DNA of 50,266 nt from Alistipes sp. (GCA_023667265.1 JAMPAJ010000001.1:582507-632772), one strand, 5' to 3'; counted from the stretch's first letter, positions 20,245-29,943 are shown. Notes: a model not told the origin generated them from the letters alone. Numbers and translations: made by a program.

Positions 20245-22638
20245 TTATTTGAGTTCGGCAATTGTAACGCCGTCCTCACCCTCGCCATAAACGCCAAGCC
20301 GGAAGGATTTTACCGAGGGATGCGATTTCAGCCGCTTATGAACGGCTGCACGGAGCAGACCTGTTCCCTTGCCGTGTATAATGGATATGATTGAAATATT
20401 CGACATAACAGCCTGGTCGATAAACGAATCAAGCTGGTAAACGCCGTCGTCACAGGAGCAGCCGCGTATGTCAAGTTCCATTTTACCTCTGCGTTCAGCT
20501 TTGATACCTACCCTGCCGACATTTTTTTTCTGCTTGTTGACAGGCTTGTTTCCTACTGTGACCTTTGCCGGCTCTTCAAGTCTCAGGCGTGATATGTTCA
20601 TTTTCGTTTTCATTATGCCCATCTGGACAAAGACAAAATCGCTGCCGTCAGGTTCGCCGGAAACTATCCCCTTTCGCTGGAGGTCAACAACATAGACCGT
20701 ATCGCCGCGTCTGAGCTTTCTCGGCAGGACATAGCCCTCATTGGGATCAGCCGCATTTACGGGGTTAGCTATATCGTACATCCTGTTGAAGCTTTGTCTC
20801 GATCTCGACTTAATTCCGGAGACATTGGAGCTGAAATCCTTTTTCTCCTTTTCCTTCCGCAGCTTTTCGAGTTCGTCGATCAACTCGTTGGACTGTGCCT
20901 TTGTCTGCTCAATTATAGTCATAGCCTGCAATCGTGCCTTTTCAAGCTCTTCAGCCTTAGATTTTTCCAGAGCCTCGCGCTCAGTCCGCATTTCTTTCTC
21001 ATGCTCGGCAGCCTTTGCTTCCAGAAGTCTTGCTGAGTCGCGTTCACGTTCAAGCTCGATACGAGCGCTCTCCAGCTTTCCGATAACCTCTTCGAGACGT
21101 GAATTTGCATCGCTTACGCTTGCTTTCGCCTCGGCTATGATGTCCGCAGGCATACCAAGGCTTTCCGAAATAGCAAAAGCGTTGGATTTACCGGGAGGAC
21201 CGACAATAAGCCTATAGGTCGGGCGCAGGGTCCCGATGTCAAATTCACATGAAGCGTTCTGCACATCCGGCGTATCAATTGCGAATACCTTCAGCTCCTG
21301 ATAATGAGTTGTGACCATAAGCCGTGCGCCATTGAAAATAAGCCGTCTGATTATAGAAACGGCAAGCGCCGCGCCCTCTACCGGGTCTGTTCCCGAGCCG
21401 AGCTCGTCCAGGAGCACAAGGGAGTTTTCATCGGCAGTCCCAAGAATTTCGATAACCTTGTTTGTGTGGGACGAAAAAGTGGACAGATTATGCTCGATAC
21501 TCTGACTGTCGCCTATATCCACGAGAATGTGTCGGAAAATTGATATACTGCTTCCGTCAGAAACCGGGATAAGAAGTCCGCACATGGTCATAGCGGCAAG
21601 AAGTCCGGCTGTTTTCAGTGCCACTGTTTTTCCTCCGGTATTCGGACCTGTTATAATAAGAGCCTGGTAATCCTCTCCAAGGGAAAGGTCGATGGGAACT
21701 GCCTTTTTCTGGTCAAGAAGAGGATGGCGTGCCTTTTTCAGGTGCATTTTTCCGTCATCGGTTATCCGGGGCATGGTGCATTTCAGCCTTGCGGCAAGAT
21801 TTGATTTTGCAAAGTAAAGGTTCAGTTCGGCGCAGACCTTGTAATTTTCACATAAAATATCGGCGTAATCTCCGCATTCGGCGCAAAGCTCCCGGATAAT
21901 ACGCTCGATCTCCTCCTGCTCCCTGCCCTGGAGGATACGTATGTCATTGTTAGCCTCAACAACAGCTATGGGTTCTACAAAAACAGTCTGTCCTGTGGCT
22001 GACGTATCGTGGACAAGACCGCTGACCTGACCTCTGTGCTCTGTTTTTACGGGCAAAACAAATCTGCCGTCTCTTATTGTTACGCTGGTTTCTTGAAGAT
22101 ACTGCTGAGTAGTCTTGTTTTTCACCATTTTATCCAGAGTTTCACGGAGTTGCATTTCCGCGCGGTTTATTTTCCTTCGTATAGCTGCAAGCTCCGGACT
22201 GGCAGCGTCAGAAAGCTCGGTTTCAGATATAATAGATCTGTCAAGCTTTTCAAGAAGCCAATCGTTGGGTGCAAGCCGTGAAAAAAGGTAGTCGAGTTCC
22301 GTCTCAACATTTTCGCAGCTGCGATACCATTTAGCAAGTCCGCTTATCTGCCGCAGCATAACCGCAATATCCATAAGATCGCGGAGAGATATTACAGCTC
22401 CCGTTTTTGCCCTTTTCGCAGACACAGAAATATCCTTGAACGAAGTAAAGGGCGGAGTGCCATATTGGATAGACAGTTCAAGAGCACTGCTTGTTCTCAG
22501 ATTCTCGCGCCGTACAGCCGCAAGATCGCTCTGCGGACGAAGAGCAAGCGCCATTCTCCTTGTCTCATCATTTGAAGCATGGCTGGAAAGCATTTCAAGT
22601 ATCTTGTCAAGCTCTAATGTTTTAAGATATTTATTCAT
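20245..22638 (-). CDS. mutS2: Endonuclease MutS2
   Basis: A 797-aa protein of the usual MutS2 length. It has the MutS core and ATPase with Walker A GPNTGGKTVALKT, Walker B LVLLDELGSGTDPVEG, a long coiled coil (residues about 510-600, Glu/Lys/Arg-rich), and a C-terminal Smr nuclease domain (ELDIRGCSCDDGVYQLD; IIHGKGTGLLR). MutS2 acts in suppressing recombination and in rescuing collided ribosomes in Firmicutes. Its start overlaps the recO stop by 4 nt; it is the last gene of the operon starting at the CYTH gene. Confidence 0.95.
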   Translation of the reverse strand: MNKYLKTLELDKILEMLSSHASNDETRRMALALRPQSDLAAVRRENLRTSSALELSIQYGTPPFTSFKDISVSAKRAKTGAVISLRDLMDIAVMLRQISGLAKWYRSCENVETELDYLFSRLAPNDWLLEKLDRSIISETELSDAASPELAAIRRKINRAEMQLRETLDKMVKNKTTQQYLQETSVTIRDGRFVLPVKTEHRGQVSGLVHDTSATGQTVFVEPIAVVEANNDIRILQGREQEEIERIIRELCAECGDYADILCENYKVCAELNLYFAKSNLAARLKCTMPRITDDGKMHLKKARHPLLDQKKAVPIDLSLGEDYQALIITGPNTGGKTVALKTAGLLAAMTMCGLLIPVSDGSSISIFRHILVDIGDSQSIEHNLSTFSSHTNKVIEILGTADENSLVLLDELGSGTDPVEGAALAVSIIRRLIFNGARLMVTTHYQELKVFAIDTPDVQNASCEFDIGTLRPTYRLIVGPPGKSNAFAISESLGMPADIIAEAKASVSDANSRLEEVIGKLESARIELERERDSARLLEAKAAEHEKEMRTEREALEKSKAEELEKARLQAMTIIEQTKAQSNELIDELEKLRKEKEKKDFSSNVSGIKSRSRQSFNRMYDIANPVNAADPNEGYVLPRKLRRGDTVYVVDLQRKGIVSGEPDGSDFVFVQMGIMKTKMNISRLRLEEPAKVTVGNKPVNKQKKNVGRVGIKAERRGKMELDIRGCSCDDGVYQLDSFIDQAVMSNISIISIIHGKGTGLLRAAVHKRLKSHPSVKSFRLGVYGEGEDGVTIAELK

Positions 22639-23390
22639 ATTATTCGATCATTCAATGATTTATAAAAATCAAGAGTGTTGAAACTCCTTTCAAGATGTGA
22701 TAAAATATAGTTTTCTGCAAATACCGACAACCTGTGCATAGATTTTTCAGAAAGCTGGAAATTAAAAAGCCTGTTGAAATCTGCAAGAACGATATGGCGG
22801 ACAGCAGAAAGCACAGGCAGCTCCATTTTGAAATCATTTTGTCGCTGTTTTCTGAGAGCGCAGTCCGAACATACAAAAGTGCCGCCTTTTACTGAAAAAT
22901 ACAACTCTCTCGGTTCAAAAGCGCAGCAGACGCGACAGCACACAATATACGGCATGAATCCTATTTCTGACATAAGCCGGAGCTCAAAAATTGATTTCAG
23001 CATTTTTTCACTTCTGAGATCATTTTCCAGAAAGTGGAGCGTATTCAGAAAAAGACGCATAACATCGCCGCTGTCGGTGCGTTCCGCAACGGCATAACGC
23101 AGTATGTCGGCAAAATAAGATGCAAGAGAAAGCTTGGTGAGACCATTTCTTAAATTGTAAAAAATATGTATAGGCTCGGCGCTGTTGAGGCTGAGCCTGT
23201 CTCTTGAATCGTTTATGCAGAATCTGGAATAGGCAAAAAGCTGCGTTGAAGAGCAGGCAGCACCGGTAATTTTCCGTGCGCCTCTGACAGAGACCTCAAG
23301 CAATCCCCTGTCCTTGGTAAGTATATCTATAAACTTACTCTGCTCTCCATAGGGCTTTTCTTTCAGAACGATTCCTTCAAGTGTTATCAT
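22635..23390 (-). CDS. recO: DNA repair protein RecO
   Basis: The start is ATG 23390 (MITLEGIVLKEKPYGEQSKF) with GAGG nine nt away; the open frame extends into the upstream small gene. The 251-aa protein has the N-terminal OB fold and a four-Cys zinc site (CCRVCC and CSDC). RecO loads RecA onto SSB-coated gaps with RecR. It overlaps the upstream yqzL-like gene by 14 nt and mutS2 by 4 nt. Confidence 0.93.
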   Translation of the reverse strand: MITLEGIVLKEKPYGEQSKFIDILTKDRGLLEVSVRGARKITGAACSSTQLFAYSRFCINDSRDRLSLNSAEPIHIFYNLRNGLTKLSLASYFADILRYAVAERTDSGDVMRLFLNTLHFLENDLRSEKMLKSIFELRLMSEIGFMPYIVCCRVCCAFEPRELYFSVKGGTFVCSDCALRKQRQNDFKMELPVLSAVRHIVLADFNRLFNFQLSEKSMHRLSVFAENYILSHLERSFNTLDFYKSLNDRII

Positions 23391-23484
23391 TGGTTGTTTC
23401 CTCTGCCTTGTATATAAGATAGTCCTTAACGCTTCCGCTCCTGACAAAATTTTCCCAGAGCATATCATCCGACTTCTTCTGCAT
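23377..23484 (-). CDS. yqzL: YqzL-family small protein, 35 aa
   Basis: An ATG at 23484 with GAGGTG opens a 35-codon frame whose product contains LWENFVRSGSVKDYLIYKAEE, matching the W..F...G....YL.YK pattern of the YqzL family. In Bacillus yqzL also lies directly upstream of recO. The function is unknown. The 3' end overlaps recO by 14 nt. Confidence 0.8.
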   Translation of the reverse strand: MQKKSDDMLWENFVRSGSVKDYLIYKAEETTNDNT

Positions 23485-23557
23485 AATATCACCTCTCGGC
23501 AATATTATCTGCAAAAACGATGAAATAATAGTTGGGATTATTTGTCTGAGCGCCTGA

Positions 23558-24454
23558 TTACAGCTTTTCCGATAATCCGAAGCTGCGTATCAGCCCCTCG
23601 CGGTTGCGCCAGTCCTCTTTTACCTTTACCCAGCACTGGAGATTTACCTTTATCTGGAAAAAGTCCTCCAGCTCGATACGTGCTGCCGTAGAAGCTTTTT
23701 TCAGCATAGCGCCGCCCTTTCCGATGACGATTCCCTTGTGTGAATCCCGTTCGCAGTAAATCACCGCAGAAATATCGAGGATATCCTTATCCTCTCTTTC
23801 GCTCATCTGTTCAACGCCGACTGCGATACCGTGAGGGACTTCATCCTTCAGCAGTTCCAGGAGCTTTTCGCGTATCATTTCAGCTGCCAGGACTTTTTCG
23901 GGCTGGTCGGTTATCATATCGTCTGGGAAAAAGTGGATAGACTCCTCGGCAATTCCGCAGATCTCATCTATCACCAGATCTACGCCGTTGTTTTCGGTAA
24001 CGCTTACCGGAATAACCGCGTGAAATTGAATTTTCTCCGACAATTCGGCTATAGATAATGCGACATCTTCCTTATTCCTGAGCAGATCGATCTTGTTCAG
24101 AACGAGAATGACCGGCATACCTGACTGATTTAAGGATCTAAGTAAATTAAGCTCATGCTCATTGATTTTTTTTGTACAGTCCTGAACAAAAACCACAGCG
24201 TCAATATCGCTTACGGATTCCTTCACTGTATTCAGCATATGTTCGCTGAGCTTGTTCACAGGCTTATGAAGTCCCGGCGTATCGAAGAAAACAAGCTGCG
24301 TATCGCCTATATTGCGTATACCGGTTATTCTTGTCCTTGTTGTCTGTGACTTGCTGCTGACAGCTGCGATCTTCTCGCCGACAATAGCGTTCAGAAGTGA
24401 TGACTTTCCGGCATTTGTGCGGCCGGCGATAGTTACAAAGGCTGTTTTCGACAT
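23558..24454 (-). CDS. era: GTPase Era
   Basis: A 298-aa GTPase with G1 GRTNAGKS, G3 DTPGLHKP, G4 NKID and a C-terminal KH domain (VIGKGGAMLKKASTAAR). Era binds the 3' end of 16S rRNA and assists 30S assembly. Its ATG overlaps the ybeY stop (TAATG), a frequent arrangement in Firmicutes. Full length, with nothing missing. Confidence 0.97.
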   Translation of the reverse strand: MSKTAFVTIAGRTNAGKSSLLNAIVGEKIAAVSSKSQTTRTRITGIRNIGDTQLVFFDTPGLHKPVNKLSEHMLNTVKESVSDIDAVVFVQDCTKKINEHELNLLRSLNQSGMPVILVLNKIDLLRNKEDVALSIAELSEKIQFHAVIPVSVTENNGVDLVIDEICGIAEESIHFFPDDMITDQPEKVLAAEMIREKLLELLKDEVPHGIAVGVEQMSEREDKDILDISAVIYCERDSHKGIVIGKGGAMLKKASTAARIELEDFFQIKVNLQCWVKVKEDWRNREGLIRSFGLSEKL

Positions 24455-24963
24455 TATACCTTATCTCCCCTTATGACAAAAGTTGCGTCTCTGGAAATGC
24501 CAAGCTTTTCGAGGACAGATTCCTCCTTCTCACGCATGATCCGCTGGTCGAGCTGGCTTGTTTCGTGGTCGTACCCAAGCAGGTGGAGCATGGAATGAAC
24601 AGTAAGGAAGCCGATCTCCCTCTCCAGGGAATGACCGTAATTCTGAGCCTGTTTAACAGCCGTCTCCAGAGAAATGACAACATCGCCGAGCTGAACGGCA
24701 TTTGTCTCGGGATTTATCTCGACTGTTCCGTCCTCGCCTGTCAGCGGAAAGGAAAGAACATCGGTCACGCTGTCCTTATTTCTGTAAATTTTATTGAGAT
24801 TCCTGATTTCATTATTGCTCACGAAGGAAACGCTCACCTCGGCAGACTGGGCGAATTTTTCAGTGGCAAGAACAGCCTGACAGCATCTTCTTATAAGGAG
24901 TCTAATTCCGACAGGGACTTTCACCTCGGTCTGATTATTTTTTACATATACTTTAATCTTAGG
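24454..24963 (-). CDS. ybeY: Endoribonuclease YbeY
   Basis: The start is ATG 24963 (MPKIKVYVKN) with GGGAG upstream; it overlaps the phoH stop. The 169-aa protein has the three-His zinc motif HSMLHLLGYDHETSQ. YbeY acts in 16S rRNA maturation and ribosome quality control. The phoH-ybeY-era order is conserved across Firmicutes. Confidence 0.95.
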   Translation of the reverse strand, partial: PKIKVYVKNNQTEVKVPVGIRLLIRRCCQAVLATEKFAQSAEVSVSFVSNNEIRNLNKIYRNKDSVTDVLSFPLTGEDGTVEINPETNAVQLGDVVISLETAVKQAQNYGHSLEREIGFLTVHSMLHLLGYDHETSQLDQRIMREKEESVLEKLGISRDATFVIRGDKV

Positions 24964-25927
24964 CATGGTTTTTTCTCCCTTCATTATATTTTTCATATGC
25001 CTTGATGATATCCTGTACCAACTTATGACGTACAACATCCTTTTCGGAAAATCTGTGTATATTGATATCGTCGATACCCTTTAATATCTTTATTGCCTCA
25101 ACAAGTCCCGACCTCTTTGTATCCGGCAGGTCGATCTGCGTTATATCGCCGGTTATTACCATACGACTTTCATTTCCGAGACGCGTCAGGAACATTTTTA
25201 TCTGCTCAGAGGTTGTATTCTGCGCCTCGTCAAGAATAATAAACGCCTCGTCGAGCGTCCTTCCTCTCATGTATGCGAGAGGTGCGACCTCGATTATCCC
25301 TTTTTCCATGTAACGTCCGAAGCTGTCCGCGCCGAACATATCAAAAAGAGCGTCATAAAGCGGACGAAGATACGGATCGACCTTGTCCTGCATATCGCCG
25401 GGAAGAAATCCAAGCTTTTCGCCAGCTTCCACAGCCGGTCTTGTAAGGATTATTTTCTTGATCCTATGCTCACGGAACGCTTTCACCGCCATGGCTACTG
25501 CAAGGTAGGTTTTTCCTGTGCCGGCAGGACCTACTCCGAGAACTACGGTATTATTTTTTATTGCTTCGATATATCGTTTCTGCCCCACTGTACGCGGGCG
25601 GACGATTTTTCCCGAAGCTGTCACGCAGACGCCGTCGCCTCCGAGCTCCTCCAGCTGCTGTTCCGCACCGTCCGCAACCATTGACGTTACATAGCGGATA
25701 GTCTGTCCGTTCAGAGGATGTCCGTTCCTGCACATAGCCACAAGAGCCTCCACAGCCTTCGCCGCCTCTGAAAGACCGGGCTCGGAGCCTATGATCTTGA
25801 TATTGCCGTCCCGGTTGACGACCATAACGTTATATTTTTCCTCAATATGACGTATATTGACATCAAGCTGACCGAACAGTTTTGAAAGCAGCTCCTCGCT
25901 GTCTATTTTTATTATTCTGTCTGCCAT
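24959..25927 (-). CDS. phoH: PhoH-family ATPase
   Basis: A 322-aa protein with an N-terminal KH-like part and the PhoH NTPase: Walker A GPAGTGKTYLA, KLGFLPGDMQDKVDPYLRPL, and Walker B AFIILDEAQNTT. PhoH proteins are ATPases linked to RNA metabolism and almost always precede ybeY. The start at 25927 overlaps the stop of the CYTH gene. Confidence 0.95.
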   Translation of the reverse strand: MADRIIKIDSEELLSKLFGQLDVNIRHIEEKYNVMVVNRDGNIKIIGSEPGLSEAAKAVEALVAMCRNGHPLNGQTIRYVTSMVADGAEQQLEELGGDGVCVTASGKIVRPRTVGQKRYIEAIKNNTVVLGVGPAGTGKTYLAVAMAVKAFREHRIKKIILTRPAVEAGEKLGFLPGDMQDKVDPYLRPLYDALFDMFGADSFGRYMEKGIIEVAPLAYMRGRTLDEAFIILDEAQNTTSEQIKMFLTRLGNESRMVITGDITQIDLPDTKRSGLVEAIKILKGIDDINIHRFSEKDVVRHKLVQDIIKAYEKYNEGRKNHA

Positions 25928-26448
25928 CAGATCTCTCCCTTCTTATCCGCTTCTTCCGGAAAGACGCTTGTATTCCCCAGAGAAGTATTCGAGTAGGCGT
26001 CAACGCCCGTGACCTCCTTGACTACCTTTATATAGTCGGGAAAGAAGATCTCCTGCTCCGGGTCGTCGAGCTCCAGCTCAAGAATTGCGAGCGAGTGTGA
26101 AAACGGATAGATGTCAAGCTCAAAAAGCTGAGCTTTATAAAGAAACCTGAGCCGCGTTTTTTTTACAGGTCTGAGCTCCTCCCTGCGCTGTGCCGTAAGA
26201 CGCTCATACTCCTCGCTGCTGATCTCAAATTCAGTTTCCTTTCTCACCTCGGCGGAGTAGAAAATTTTCTCGGTGTAGACGTAGGACAGCACGCCGTTTT
26301 TGCATATTTTCCTGACTCTTCTCTGGGAGCCGTCTTCACCGTCGTTCAGATATGTCTGAAGTATGTCCAGCCTTTCAGTAATGTTGAGCTGCTCAGTGTC
26401 AGGCATCTCAACAAGGAACTTTCTTTCAATTTCCATATTGCTGTTCAT
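25927..26448 (-). CDS. CYTH-domain (triphosphate tunnel metalloenzyme) protein
   Basis: A 173-aa protein from ATG 26448; ATG 26436 is possible. It has the EIERKFLV signature (ExExK) and alternating charged strands (RRVRKI; KETEFEIS; KKTRLRFLY; ELELDDPEQE) of the CYTH fold. Such enzymes hydrolyse inorganic triphosphate or act on nucleotides; the substrate cannot be told here. It is the first gene of the seven-gene operon ending with mutS2. Confidence 0.88.
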   Translation of the reverse strand: MNSNMEIERKFLVEMPDTEQLNITERLDILQTYLNDGEDGSQRRVRKICKNGVLSYVYTEKIFYSAEVRKETEFEISSEEYERLTAQRREELRPVKKTRLRFLYKAQLFELDIYPFSHSLAILELELDDPEQEIFFPDYIKVVKEVTGVDAYSNTSLGNTSVFPEEADKKGEI

Positions 26449-26572
26449 TAAAGTTATCACCGCTTATTTTCAAGTATCTCATCCTTGGCAGCGCTGCACG
26501 GAGCGTGTCTGCCGCATGATATTTGTGTGATGCTGCCCCGGGATTTTCTGATTCAAAATTATCACAATATAC

Positions 26573-26601
26573 ATTATATAACTTTTTTTGAATATTGTCA
26601 A
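26573..26601 (-). promoter_or_regulatory. Promoter of the CYTH-phoH-ybeY-era-yqzL-recO-mutS2 operon
   Basis: On the minus strand TTGACA (26601-26596), a 17-nt spacer and TATAAT (26578-26573): a perfect consensus. The leader is about 120 nt. Confidence 0.85.
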
Positions 26602-26662
26602 CAAAAATCCGATGAATTTTTTTTGCAAAATGGAAAATCTTCATAGTTTTTTTAAAACACAC

Positions 26663-27421
26663 CTATATAAGTGTTATATTCCCTATATCCGCAAGGAAAT
26701 TATTATATATGCTGAATATTTTTTTGCCATATTCCGGTTCCGGGCTTTGGAAATTAAGATTGCCGTTGTTTTTCAGCTTAAATTCCAGCTTCAGACCGTT
26801 TGCAGAGATTTCCGGGATACATTCCAGTTTTTCAGCGAAACAGTCGATGAAGTCATAGGCATATTCCAAAGATATATTCTCAGCCGATCTCACATTCATC
26901 GGCACGCCCTTTTCAATTATGTCAAGGATTATTTCAGCCTTTTTTTCGTCAGCGCGGTAGCTAAGCCTGATTTTACCTGCGCCCTCGGTTACGGCGCGGC
27001 GAACATAAAGTATCATCAGGCAAAGCAGCATATCCTTGCACGTTTCGATGCATACGATCTCTCCAGGAACGAAACTGATAACGTTGCTGTTCAAACAACG
27101 GTCACATTCTTCTGAAAACTCGGTAAGCAGCTGTTTCAGTCCGATCACCTTAATTTCAAATTCTTCATCATTGCAGGCTCTCTTAAGATTCAGAAAAATA
27201 TCCTTTTTTTTCATAGGCTGACAGCACTGATTAAGGATCGAATTGATAGAGCTGCTGATCATTTCATCGGTGCGTTTTTCCGCCGGAGTATTTATCAGCT
27301 CCATGCAGATCGAACTGATGATCGAAACGTTGAGCCTATCCTGATAATCGCTGTTATCCAAAAAGTCTCTGATAAACTTATCCTTGAAAAACTCCGCAAG
27401 CAGTTTCTTGTTAAAACCCAT
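26663..27421 (-). CDS. Unknown protein, possibly a degenerate HATPase-like domain, 252 aa
   Basis: The likely start is ATG 27421 (MGFNKKLLAEFF), since AAAGGAG lies 11 nt upstream. The N-terminal half is helical. The C-terminal half (ILYVRRAVTEGAGKIRLSYRADEKKAEIILDIIEKG) resembles a histidine-kinase ATPase domain with Asn and Gly motifs lost. No His box is seen. It could be a sensor partner or anti-sigma-like protein, but I cannot assign it. It stands alone between the operon promoter and gap. Confidence 0.6.
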   Translation of the reverse strand: MGFNKKLLAEFFKDKFIRDFLDNSDYQDRLNVSIISSICMELINTPAEKRTDEMISSSINSILNQCCQPMKKKDIFLNLKRACNDEEFEIKVIGLKQLLTEFSEECDRCLNSNVISFVPGEIVCIETCKDMLLCLMILYVRRAVTEGAGKIRLSYRADEKKAEIILDIIEKGVPMNVRSAENISLEYAYDFIDCFAEKLECIPEISANGLKLEFKLKNNGNLNFQSPEPEYGKKIFSIYNNFLADIGNITLI

Positions 27422-27819
27422 AATACGGTACGCTCCTTTGCAATAAGAATTAGTGTGTGTGTTGACCACGTCCGAAACGTTCGGGTCAAGGCAATGTCCG
27501 AGACAATAACGCAAAACGAAGGTCTGCGGATGACGAATCCGCTTGCGTGCTTTTGCTGTATCACAAAAATTCCCGATATGCGGCATATAACTACGCCGTC
27601 TTATGCAATCCAACAAAAAACTGACTGTGCATTTCCAGCACAAGCTCTATGCGATATTGCCGCGAAAAAATAATCACATATATATTATACACCATTTTTG
27701 TGAAAAATGGAATACTATAATCGAAATAAAACAGTTGTGAAAAATCAACAAAATTTCGTGTTCAAAACTGTTACATTTGTTATTTTATAGGTAAATTTGT
27801 TATTTTTTTATCTAACCTC
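27422..27819. other. Intergenic region, about 400 bp, little structure
   Basis: No gene is convincing. A TATAAT-like box on the minus strand near 27685 may be the -10 of the 252-aa gene, but its -35 is weak. The leader holds a short dyad around 27465-27480 (CCGAAACGTTCGG). The last part, before the gap promoter, is AT-rich. Confidence 0.4.
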
Positions 27820-27848
27820 TTGCAAAATTTTTCCGGATAGTGTATAAT
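27820..27848 (+). promoter_or_regulatory. Promoter of gap
   Basis: TTGCAA (27820-27825), a 17-nt spacer and TATAAT (27843-27848), with a 50-nt leader and AGGAGG before the ATG. Confidence 0.8.
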
Positions 27849-27904
27849 ATACTTGTAATGGTTCAGAGTTGAATCATAATGTAAAAATCAGGAGGTAATA
27901 TCCA

Positions 27905-28942
27905 ATGTCAGTTAAAGTTGCTATTAATGGTTTCGGCCGTATCGGTCGTCTTGCATTCAGACAGATGTTTGGTGCAGAGGGTTATGAGGTAGTTGCTATC
28001 AACGACCTTACAAAGCCTTCCATGCTCGCTCAGCTTCTCAAGTACGATACAGCTCAGGGCGGCTACTGTGGAAGAATCGGTGAGAATGTTCACACTGTAG
28101 AGGCTGATGACGAGGCTGGTACAATCACAGTTGACGGCAAGACTCTGAAGATCTATGCTATGGCTAACGCTGCTGAGCTTCCTTGGGGAGAGATCGGTGT
28201 TGACGTAGTTCTCGAGTGCACAGGCTTCTACTGCTCTAAGGCTAAGGCTCAGGCTCACATCGACGCAGGTGCTAAGAAGGTTGTTATTTCTGCTCCCGCA
28301 GGCAACGATCTTCCTACTATCGTTTACAGCGTAAACGAGAAGACTCTCACAGCTGATGACAAGATCATATCTGCTGCATCATGCACAACAAACTGCCTCG
28401 CTCCTATGGCTAAGGCTCTCAATGACTATGCTCCTATCCAGAGCGGTATCATGAGCACGATTCACGCTTACACAGGCGATCAGATGATCCTTGACGGTCC
28501 TCACAGAAAGGGCGACATGAGAAGAGCAAGAGCTGGCGCTGCCAACATCGTTCCTAACTCAACAGGCGCTGCTAAGGCTATCGGTCTCGTTATCCCCGAG
28601 CTCAACGGCAAGCTCATCGGCTCTGCTCAGAGAGTTCCTGTTCCTACAGGTTCTACAACTATCCTTACAGCTGTTGTAAAGGGAGCTGACGTTACAGTTG
28701 ACGGAATCAACGCTGCTATGAAGGCTGCTGCTTCTGAGTCCTTCGGCTACAACACAGATCAAATCGTTTCTTCTGACGTTATCGGTATGAAGTACGGTTC
28801 ACTCTTCGACGCTACACAGACAATGGTTTCCAAGATCGCTGATGATCTCTATGAGGTTCAGGTAGTTTCCTGGTACGACAACGAGAATTCTTACACATCA
28901 CAGATGGTAAGAACTATCAAGTACTTTGCAGAGCTTGGCTAA
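27905..28942 (+). CDS. gap: Glyceraldehyde-3-phosphate dehydrogenase
   Basis: A 345-aa glycolytic enzyme. It has the NAD-binding [10 protein letters not shown] and the catalytic [12 protein letters not shown] (nucleophilic Cys), followed by the conserved [17 protein letters not shown] and [12 protein letters not shown]. Codon choice is far more biased than in neighbours (runs of GCT, AAG, CTC and GTT), the mark of very high expression. Own promoter and terminator. Confidence 0.98.
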   Translation: MSVKVAINGFGRIGRLAFRQMFGAEGYEVVAINDLTKPSMLAQLLKYDTAQGGYCGRIGENVHTVEADDEAGTITVDGKTLKIYAMANAAELPWGEIGVDVVLECTGFYCSKAKAQAHIDAGAKKVVISAPAGNDLPTIVYSVNEKTLTADDKIISAASCTTNCLAPMAKALNDYAPIQSGIMSTIHAYTGDQMILDGPHRKGDMRRARAGAANIVPNSTGAAKAIGLVIPELNGKLIGSAQRVPVPTGSTTILTAVVKGADVTVDGINAAMKAAASESFGYNTDQIVSSDVIGMKYGSLFDATQTMVSKIADDLYEVQVVSWYDNENSYTSQMVRTIKYFAELG

Positions 28943-28961
28943 TTAAAACTGAAACAGCAAT

Positions 28962-28990
28962 AAAGGGACTGCATCAGAGCAGTCCCTTTT
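28962..28990 (+). terminator. Terminator of gap
   Basis: AAAGGGACTGC (28962-28972) pairs with GCAGTCCCTTT (28979-28989) around a 6-nt loop, followed by Ts. It can also serve the convergent spore-protein gene. Confidence 0.88.
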
Positions 28991-29021
28991 CTATTGCATT
29001 TATCAGCGAAGGCGCCTTTAA

Positions 29022-29222
29022 TTACTGCATCTTGTAGCTGTTTATCATCTTCTGAACCATTCTGCCGCCTACAGAACCAGCCTCACGTGAGGTAAGGTCG
29101 CCGTTGTAGCCGTCCTTCAGGTTAACGCCAAGCTCGGAAGCAGATTCCATCTTGAATCTCTCCATAGCCTGTCTGCCCTTTTCTGTCATGATGCCGTTGT
29201 TGTTACCGCTTTTATTACTCAT
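29022..29222 (-). CDS. Alpha/beta-type small acid-soluble spore protein
   Basis: A 66-aa protein from ATG 29222, with AAGGAG upstream. It has the SASP signature ESASELGVNL (like the GPR protease site) and DLTSREAGSVGGRMVQKMI (like the conserved TSRANGSVGG block). These proteins coat DNA in spores. It is a single gene, convergent with gap. It implies sporulation genes elsewhere or a retained remnant. Confidence 0.88.
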   Translation of the reverse strand: MSNKSGNNNGIMTEKGRQAMERFKMESASELGVNLKDGYNGDLTSREAGSVGGRMVQKMINSYKMQ

Positions 29223-29365
29223 TTTTAAATTCTCCTTTAAGATAATTGTGATGCCGTGATAGTATTATTACTCGTGAGAATGTAATTATCAGAGGTAATA
29301 TTTTGCAAAGGGAATATAGACTTTTTGACTAAATATTGACCTGTGTTTTTTAGTGAAAAGTGCCT

Positions 29366-29394
29366 TTGAAATATTTCTTTGAAAATGTTATAAT
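29366..29394 (+). promoter_or_regulatory. Promoter of the CarD-like gene
   Basis: TTGAAA (29366-29371), a 17-nt spacer and TATAAT (29389-29394). The expected transcription start is near 29401, which rules out a GTG start there and supports the TTG at 29446. Confidence 0.75.
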
Positions 29395-29445
29395 AATATT
29401 GTGAATGATTGTTTTCATATTATTGTTGTAAGGCGGCGATTTGTT

Positions 29446-29943
29446 TTGGATTATAAAAACGGCGAATATGTTATCTATAACGGAGTTGAGGTATGCAAGG
29501 TCGGAGACATTGTACTTCGCGAATTTAACGGAGAGAAAACTGAGTATATGACATTATATCCTACAGATATAAACACGACTATTTTCATTCCGGCAGAAAA
29601 AAGCTGCACTATGCTTCGTCATATTTTGTCCCGGGAGGAATTGCTGAAAATTATTGACATGATCCCGGAAATAAACGAGCATAGCTGCGATAGCAATATC
29701 GACTTTGCCGAGGCTGTAAAAAGCGGAGATCATAAGAGTATTCTTGCGGTTATGGGTTCGATCTATGCAAGAGGTCAGAAGCGCGCCAGGGACGGAAAAA
29801 GTCTGTTTAAAACCGATCGCCGAAATTTTGATACCGCCAAGAAGATCATACATAATGAGATCGCATACTCATTTGGTATCAAGCCTTCTGAGGCTGAGAA
29901 GTTCATCAGCGACCGTATTGAAGAAAACAGAATGAAAAAGTAA
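29446..29943 (+). CDS. CarD/CdnL-like transcription regulator
   Basis: A 165-aa protein from TTG 29446, with AAGGCGG upstream. The first 60 residues resemble the RNA-polymerase-interacting domain of the CarD/CdnL/TRCF family (YKNGEYVIYNGVEVCKVGDI; EYMTLYPTD), followed by a helical domain ending in EAEKFISDRIEENR. Family members bind the RNA polymerase beta subunit and act on promoter opening. Monocistronic. Confidence 0.78.
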   Translation: MDYKNGEYVIYNGVEVCKVGDIVLREFNGEKTEYMTLYPTDINTTIFIPAEKSCTMLRHILSREELLKIIDMIPEINEHSCDSNIDFAEAVKSGDHKSILAVMGSIYARGQKRARDGKSLFKTDRRNFDTAKKIIHNEIAYSFGIKPSEAEKFISDRIEENRMKK

